Below, piece by piece: positions 59,709-64,000 of a stretch of DNA of 64,000 bases. Below the pieces are notes generated by a model. It was not told where the DNA came from, searched no databases, and worked only from the letters and a program-made list of their open reading frames with translations. Origin of the DNA: an uncultured Aquimarina sp. (GTDB lineage Bacteria; Bacteroidota; Bacteroidia; Flavobacteriales; Flavobacteriaceae); NCBI GenBank assembly GCA_947502885.1, contig CANNBP010000004.1, positions 186,001 through 250,000 on the forward strand, read 5' to 3'. Numbering within the stretch: the first letter of the stretch is position 1; each line of letters begins with the position of its first letter. Both the position numbers and the translations under genes were made by a program.

Positions 59709-59993
59709 ATGTATACTGAAGATCACATTCAAAAAATCATTTTAAGGGTTCGGCAATTAGTGACCAATCCCTTTAAACAAATTGAGAAGAAGACTGATTT
59801 ATCGAGAACCACTATTAATCGCTTCTTTTCTGGAACTCCTGTACGGCAATCCACACAAGACAAGATATTTAAAGCTTGCGTGGAAATCATAGATCAAAAG
59901 CAACAGGAACAATTGGCATTAAAAAGAAAGAGTGAGCAATTACTACAGCTCCAACTACCATTTAGAGGTTCAAAGAAAAGAAAAACTGCATAA
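59709..59993 (+). CDS. small helix-turn-helix protein of the mobile element
   Basis: The start used opens MYTEDHIQKIILRVRQLVTN, giving 94 residues; ATG at 59676 is an alternative. Residues 20-45 contain a helix-turn-helix (QIEKKTDLSRTTINRFFSG), with a basic tail (RGSKKRKTA). It is the first gene of the rightward set, divergent from the XRE-like gene across the operator array. It may be a Cro-like or antirepressor protein. No enzymatic motif is present. Confidence 0.6.
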   Translation: MYTEDHIQKIILRVRQLVTNPFKQIEKKTDLSRTTINRFFSGTPVRQSTQDKIFKACVEIIDQKQQEQLALKRKSEQLLQLQLPFRGSKKRKTA

Positions 59994-60017
59994 TCATCAA
60001 TTATTGGGGAATACAAG

Positions 60018-60170
60018 ATGAAAATAACACTCATAACAAACGATAAGGCACAAAAGACCTTGGATCGCATTAAACAACAAATGTGTCATAGTAAGGCAGA
60101 TACGGATTATTTATTGCATATGCATCGACATAAAATAAAGTTGCCGACACCACCTATTTCGGAATTCTAA
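60018..60170 (+). CDS. 50-residue protein, unknown
   Basis: The ORF opens MKITLITNDKAQKTLDRIKQ and ends LPTPPISEF. It follows the HTH gene by 24 bases and precedes the replication-like gene by 79. It is small and basic with several His. It is reported because the start context and reading frame are good and the gap would otherwise be empty. No homologue is recognised. Confidence 0.45.
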   Translation: MKITLITNDKAQKTLDRIKQQMCHSKADTDYLLHMHRHKIKLPTPPISEF

Positions 60171-60249
60171 TCTATTAAAAAGCGTACAGAAACGTCTATA
60201 TCTCATCAATATAGTATAGCTATCATTCATTCATCATAAACGAACACCT

Positions 60250-61593
60250 ATGTTAATCAATTATTCCATTTCATTAAAAGCCCTCGATAAATTCGTCGAG
60301 GGTTACAATGAAATGCAAGATACCAGAAGCACTCAAATTCGTGGCTCAATGATCCACACGGCCAAAGAAATGATTCGTTTATATGGGGTTTCACTTTTGA
60401 AATCTAATAAAATTAAACCTGTTACCGCCGATAATATTCCATCATTAAGAACCAATAATATTCAGCTTGGTAAGATTACTAAAATGTCTGGTAGAACTAT
60501 ACAACGCCATATTCGTCGCCTTCAAGATGCAGGGATAATCACAGAGAAGGTAGGTCATGGTTCTAATTCGAGTTATGAATTGTGGATAAATCCCAAAATA
60601 GTGTGGATAAAGGGGTTAACAACTCTTAAAATGACTAAAAATAAAGAGGAATCTAAAAAATCGTTAACAGCTAAAAATCAGTTGATTAAAAATGAGCATA
60701 CGACAAAATGTCCTCATACAGATACTAGATACTTTACTAGAAACAAAAAAAATATACTAATAGCTGTTGACAAGTTAAGACGAGTTTGGCAAGAGCAGGC
60801 AGCCAATGATCCGCTTTTTACTGGCAACGTTACCGGAGACGGCAAAGAAAGGAGTTTGCTATCGCAAACAGCTTTTGATAGTACTGGCAACGTTACAGGG
60901 GACATTACTGGAGACACACAGTTGAAAGACCTTAAAAAAAATGATACACAGTTGAAAGAGAACTGGCGGGCGCAAAACAATACTGAAAAACAAATGGTTG
61001 TGGATAGGCAAATTCAATCAATACCTTCAGTAGCGTTAGATGCAACAGGGAGTAACGACCCGACCCGCCACTCTTTCCTTGTATCCTATGCGGAAGAACT
61101 CTGGCAGTTCGCCCTTAACAAACTCTATGGAAATATTTCGTTGACAAAAACCCAGCACACAACTGCTACACAACTGCTATACAAATGGTACAGTCCGGTG
61201 GCTACGGAAAAATTGGATTATGTACACCAGGTCTATAAGACTCGGATCGATATTGTTGAAAAATACATCCAAAAAGACCCTTCTCATCGTTTCATCCCCC
61301 TCCCATACCTCTATTTTGATCCCAAAAACCCTCATGGTTTTACAGGGACAAAACCCTGGTATGAAGCTGACAAAAAGCATCGGGAGCAATTGCGTTTGCA
61401 GCGAATTCTAAGAGAACAAATAAAAAAGTTTAAGAGAAATGAAGCGAAAGACACGGCACAAGGCAGACCTCGATTAACCGTATTTCAGGAGTGTAAACAA
61501 CGTCTGGAAAAACTACAAAGCCCTGAAATTATTAAACAATTTTATGCAACAGTTATTGGTAAATCAAATAAAAATCAAACAATTAACAGTTAG
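60250..61593 (+). CDS. winged-helix replication-like protein of the mobile element
   Basis: A 447-residue protein. Residues 75-105 form a winged helix of replication-initiator or transcription-factor kind (LGKITKMSGRTIQRHIRRLQ, DAGIITEKVGHGSNSSYELW). The middle is low in structure, with a repeated GNVTGD and two DTQLK units, probably a linker. Residues 280-420 (KLYGNISLTKTQHTTATQLL, HRFIPLPYLYFDPKNPHGF) may be a second domain. Position after the repressor switch fits an initiator protein, but the catalytic tyrosine or ATPase motifs that would prove it are not seen. The 3' end overlaps nothing; the next gene starts 5 bases later. Confidence 0.5.
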   Translation: MLINYSISLKALDKFVEGYNEMQDTRSTQIRGSMIHTAKEMIRLYGVSLLKSNKIKPVTADNIPSLRTNNIQLGKITKMSGRTIQRHIRRLQDAGIITEKVGHGSNSSYELWINPKIVWIKGLTTLKMTKNKEESKKSLTAKNQLIKNEHTTKCPHTDTRYFTRNKKNILIAVDKLRRVWQEQAANDPLFTGNVTGDGKERSLLSQTAFDSTGNVTGDITGDTQLKDLKKNDTQLKENWRAQNNTEKQMVVDRQIQSIPSVALDATGSNDPTRHSFLVSYAEELWQFALNKLYGNISLTKTQHTTATQLLYKWYSPVATEKLDYVHQVYKTRIDIVEKYIQKDPSHRFIPLPYLYFDPKNPHGFTGTKPWYEADKKHREQLRLQRILREQIKKFKRNEAKDTAQGRPRLTVFQECKQRLEKLQSPEIIKQFYATVIGKSNKNQTINS

Positions 61594-61597
61594 TAAT

Positions 61598-62086
61598 ATG
61601 GAAAACAGAACAAATGAAAAGCCATCTTTGGCACAAAAATTAAAAAAAGTTATTGGAAACATCAATGTAGATGTATTTGGGTATGAAAAAAATGTAACCC
61701 GGAATATCCAATCCTATTTTGACCGTTTGGCAAAAGAAACAGGAATGCCAAAGGATCAAATCATTATTCGCATATTTCGAGATTATGGGCAAATTAGCGT
61801 ATGTGTGCATCGACACGGGAAACGTATCAAGCAAATCCCTGTAAGTGAATTAGTAACGCTATTTACCAATATCAACCCTTCAGGACTTCCTCATTTAGAG
61901 CAAAAAGCATTGTCTGGAATTAAAGATTTTATGTTGGAGTATTGTAAGACTCATTTGATACATCCAGATAATTTACATATATGCATACTTACTGCTCAGA
62001 ATCAGGTAATTGTGAAAGGGGTTAATCGTACTGATGAGATTGGGACTATTCCATTAACAGTATTAATCAAACATTTCACCAAATGA
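61598..62086 (+). CDS. unknown protein of the mobile element
   Basis: The start used opens MENRTNEKPSLAQKLKKVIG, giving 162 residues; a longer frame to 61544 overlaps the upstream gene. No known domain is seen. Segments VFGYEKNVTRNIQSYFDRLA and DQIIIRIFRDYGQISVCVHR look like a small alpha/beta fold. Its stop overlaps the ATG of the next gene by 4 bases, so the two are coupled. Confidence 0.5.
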   Translation: MENRTNEKPSLAQKLKKVIGNINVDVFGYEKNVTRNIQSYFDRLAKETGMPKDQIIIRIFRDYGQISVCVHRHGKRIKQIPVSELVTLFTNINPSGLPHLEQKALSGIKDFMLEYCKTHLIHPDNLHICILTAQNQVIVKGVNRTDEIGTIPLTVLIKHFTK

Positions 62087-62373
62087 ACCAACAACCAAAA
62101 AAGAAGAGAAAGGGATGGCGTTTAGGGAGAGATTCCTATCATAAGCTCATTGTTTATTTTCATAATGGGAATAGCAGAACCCGTTATTCTATTGATTGGA
62201 GACATGCCTATTCCAAAACAAGAGATCCTGCCATTGGGTTTGCCAACTTTCGAAAACTGATAAGTAAGTGGGGAAAAGCAGCTAAAACGGTATTGATTTA
62301 TCATATCGCTACCGATACCAAAGTGGCGCATTATTTCGAAGGAGAAGAAGTAGAAATCGACGATGATGTATGA
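62083..62373 (+). CDS. 96-residue basic protein, unknown
   Basis: The gene begins inside the stop of the preceding one (ATGA). The sequence opens MNQQPKKKRKGWRLGRDSYH and has VYFHNGNSRTRYSIDWRHAY and LIYHIATDTKVAHYF, with an acidic end. The strongly basic start could bind nucleic acid, but no motif supports a specific call. It belongs to the same transcript as its neighbours. Confidence 0.5.
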   Translation: MNQQPKKKRKGWRLGRDSYHKLIVYFHNGNSRTRYSIDWRHAYSKTRDPAIGFANFRKLISKWGKAAKTVLIYHIATDTKVAHYFEGEEVEIDDDV

Positions 62374-62405
62374 TCTGGAAGTAATAACATTTTAAAAATA
62401 AGATT

Positions 62406-63569
62406 ATGAATATAGTTAAAGAATTATTTAAGCAACAAAAGGAAGTCAACTATCCTAAAATACCAGAGAAGCTGTCGGATGATGAATTAGATATTCCTCA
62501 TATTTTATTTTTTTCTCCCAAGGTAAATGCAGCAGGATATTATAGAATGCTTTTACCATATTTGAAATTAGCGCAATCCAAAAAGTTTAAGACTCATATT
62601 ATTGGTTTAGACAAACAAGATTTCAATACGCCATTTGGGCTTACGAAAACGCCTTTGCCAGATGAATGGATTCTTTGGGCTGACTATTTAATTTTTCCAT
62701 TGGTAACGGTTGATATCAAGTACATTAGTAAGGCGTGTAAGATAATCAACCCTGAACTTCAAATTGTAATGGACATTGATATATCGCTTCATACATTACA
62801 TCCTGATGATCCACTATTGCCAAAGATCTCGAAAGAAATGATTAAAATTTGTGAAGAAAACCTGAACATAGTAGATATAATTACTTCATATAATGAGCAT
62901 ATATTGAATTTCTATCAGGAATTACTAGAAGATCATTATCAAAATGACCATACTATTTTTGCTCATATTCCAAACTTGCTACCTATTACAACCTTTGAAG
63001 AACTTCCAAAGATAGCTACAAAAAGTGACCCTATACGTATTGGATTGCTTACTGATCATCGATCTATTAATGATGTATTACTACTCAAAAATGTATTATT
63101 AGAGATACAAGTTAAACTCAAACAAAAAGTTGTTTTTGTGTTATTTGGATGGAACGGTGTATTAGCAAATGGAAGTAAACCATTGCAAGATGTTACTATT
63201 GAATATCATAAGCCGGTTGATTTTATGAAGTATTTTCAAAAGCTTCATGAATTACAATTGGATATAGCATTGTTACCCATGCGAGACAAAGCGAATCATT
63301 GCTTTGCTTCGGACACAAAATGTCTTGAATTATTGACGAAAGGAGTTCCAGTAATTGCTTCAAAATGTTTGGTTTATAGCAAGTACATCTTACAGGGTAG
63401 AACAGGAATATTAGTACAAGATGAAGAGGAATGGAAGGAAGCCATAGTACATCTAATTCATGATAAATCTTTACGAAACAAGCTTGGTGTAGCAGCAAAA
63501 AAGCATGTTTGGAGCAACTATAGTTATACAATAGAAAATACAAAAATGTTCCAGGAACTATTCCTTTAG
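62406..63569 (+). CDS. glycosyltransferase (GT4-like) on the mobile element
   Basis: A 387-residue protein with a GT-B type layout. The N-terminal half has FSPKVNAAGYYRMLLPYLKL, a segment common to phage- and element-borne glycosyltransferases. The C-terminal half has VVFVLFGWNGVLAN, IALLPMRDKANHCFASDTKC and ELLTKGVPVIASKC, the donor-binding end of GT4 enzymes, then a long closing helix. It lies 32 bases after the basic protein. It could glycosylate phage, DNA, teichoic-like or surface components; none can be chosen here. Confidence 0.75.
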   Translation: MNIVKELFKQQKEVNYPKIPEKLSDDELDIPHILFFSPKVNAAGYYRMLLPYLKLAQSKKFKTHIIGLDKQDFNTPFGLTKTPLPDEWILWADYLIFPLVTVDIKYISKACKIINPELQIVMDIDISLHTLHPDDPLLPKISKEMIKICEENLNIVDIITSYNEHILNFYQELLEDHYQNDHTIFAHIPNLLPITTFEELPKIATKSDPIRIGLLTDHRSINDVLLLKNVLLEIQVKLKQKVVFVLFGWNGVLANGSKPLQDVTIEYHKPVDFMKYFQKLHELQLDIALLPMRDKANHCFASDTKCLELLTKGVPVIASKCLVYSKYILQGRTGILVQDEEEWKEAIVHLIHDKSLRNKLGVAAKKHVWSNYSYTIENTKMFQELFL

Positions 63570-63640
63570 GGATGTCCATAATAAAACAAGAAGCACTAGA
63601 GTGCTACAGTATATTACTTATTAATCTAAAATTAAATTTG

Positions 63641-64000
63641 ATGAAAAAAATCATTCACCTTGAAAAGTTCCAATCTTCTAATGAATTGGAAATATTACTA
63701 CTTCAATCCACCGGAGTATCTTATGTTTGGTCATATGCAGATAGTTCTTTGTTAGATCCTGAATTAAAGGAAGAAGAAAAAAAGGAATTATTTCAAATCA
63801 TGCCTAAGCACAATCCTATGGACCCTTTTTTTTATTGGTACTGTGAAGTACGTAGGTATCATCAATTCTTTGATAGTCAACAAAATTGCCTTATGTCATT
63901 TATGAATTATTATCTTATTTGGCTCAAGGAAGGAAAACCGGATTATAAAGAAGCTAGGAAACTATTTCTGGAAGAAGAAGCACTAAACAATGCCATAAGA
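63641..64000 (+). CDS. unknown protein, truncated by the window end
   Basis: The frame opens MKKIIHLEKFQSSNELEILL and is open to base 64000 (120 codons, no stop), with FYWYCEVRRYHQFFDSQQN and KPDYKEARKLFLEEEALN. An in-frame ATG at 63572 is also possible. No domain is recognised. It follows the glycosyltransferase in the same direction. Confidence 0.5.
   Translation, partial: MKKIIHLEKFQSSNELEILLLQSTGVSYVWSYADSSLLDPELKEEEKKELFQIMPKHNPMDPFFYWYCEVRRYHQFFDSQQNCLMSFMNYYLIWLKEGKPDYKEARKLFLEEEALNNAIR

Larger units (their letters stand above)
56137..64000. mobile_element. integrated element at tRNA-Arg, left end; right end outside window
   Basis: A serine recombinase abuts the tRNA 3' end, and all genes from here to the window end are of accessory type: repressor-like and HTH proteins around an operator array, a winged-helix replication-like protein, short unknown genes and a glycosyltransferase. 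No portal, terminase, capsid, relaxase or conjugation gene is visible in this part, so prophage and integrative plasmid or ICE remain open. The direct repeat of the tRNA end should lie beyond 64000. Confidence 0.7.

Overview
The window is chromosomal DNA of a member of the phylum Bacteroidota, most likely a marine Flavobacteriaceae of the Aquimarina type. The genus is inferred. The phylum rests on secreted proteins ending in type A sorting domains of the type IX secretion system (T9SS), promoter -7 boxes of the form TAnnTTTG, few Shine-Dalgarno sites, AT-rich DNA, a PafA-type phosphatase and a type III glutamine synthetase.

Layout. 1-4.6 kb: the end of a ketoacyl-ACP synthase III gene, a methyltransferase, a family 2 glycosyltransferase, a decayed TlpA-like thioredoxin gene and a DUF2807 protein. 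4.6-9.1 kb: alkaline phosphatase, MlaE/MlaF lipid transporter subunits and release factor 1. 9.2-31.1 kb (minus strand): a large envelope cluster. In transcription order it holds an outer membrane beta-barrel with a coiled-coil tail, a 1757-residue fibronectin/metalloprotease protein that looks like a polymorphic-toxin backbone, a secreted ADP-ribosyltransferase, a NADAR-domain protein overlapping it by 4 bp, then a 1594-residue unrecognised protein, a fibronectin type III protein and a 1590-residue SprB-repeat protein with a T9SS sorting domain. 31.6-39.6 kb: POT peptide transporter, M4 metalloprotease with T9SS signal, a membrane protein, a cupin and PurM. 39.7-46.0 kb: a curli (functional amyloid) locus, csgA, a csgB-like gene, a CsgH-CsgE fusion, csgF, csgG and a propeller lipoprotein. 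46.4-49.8 kb: divergent type III and type II glutamine synthetases. 49.9-56.0 kb: CaCA exchanger, BlaI/M56 regulatory pair with a readable operator and promoter, a 49-residue protein, an M57 metzincin lipoprotein, an M56 C-terminal-domain-like protein and Apt.

From 56.1 kb to the window end lies one end of an integrated element. A large serine recombinase sits at the 3' half of a tRNA-Arg(ACG) gene and its last codons are read from the tRNA. It is followed by a small partner gene, a MerR-like protein, an XRE-like repressor, an array of ATGTAAAAAATACAT operators, a small HTH protein, a winged-helix replication-like protein, small unknown proteins and a glycosyltransferase. The far end is outside the window, and no phage structural or conjugation genes are visible.

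The most striking system is the secreted ADP-ribosyltransferase with a cytoplasmic NADAR partner, embedded in the envelope cluster. NADAR proteins are known to remove ADP-ribose from guanine, so the pair reads as a contact or secreted toxin with a de-ADP-ribosylating immunity enzyme. The toxin's QxE motif is the type found in guanine-modifying pierisin/scabin-like enzymes and in C3-like enzymes.
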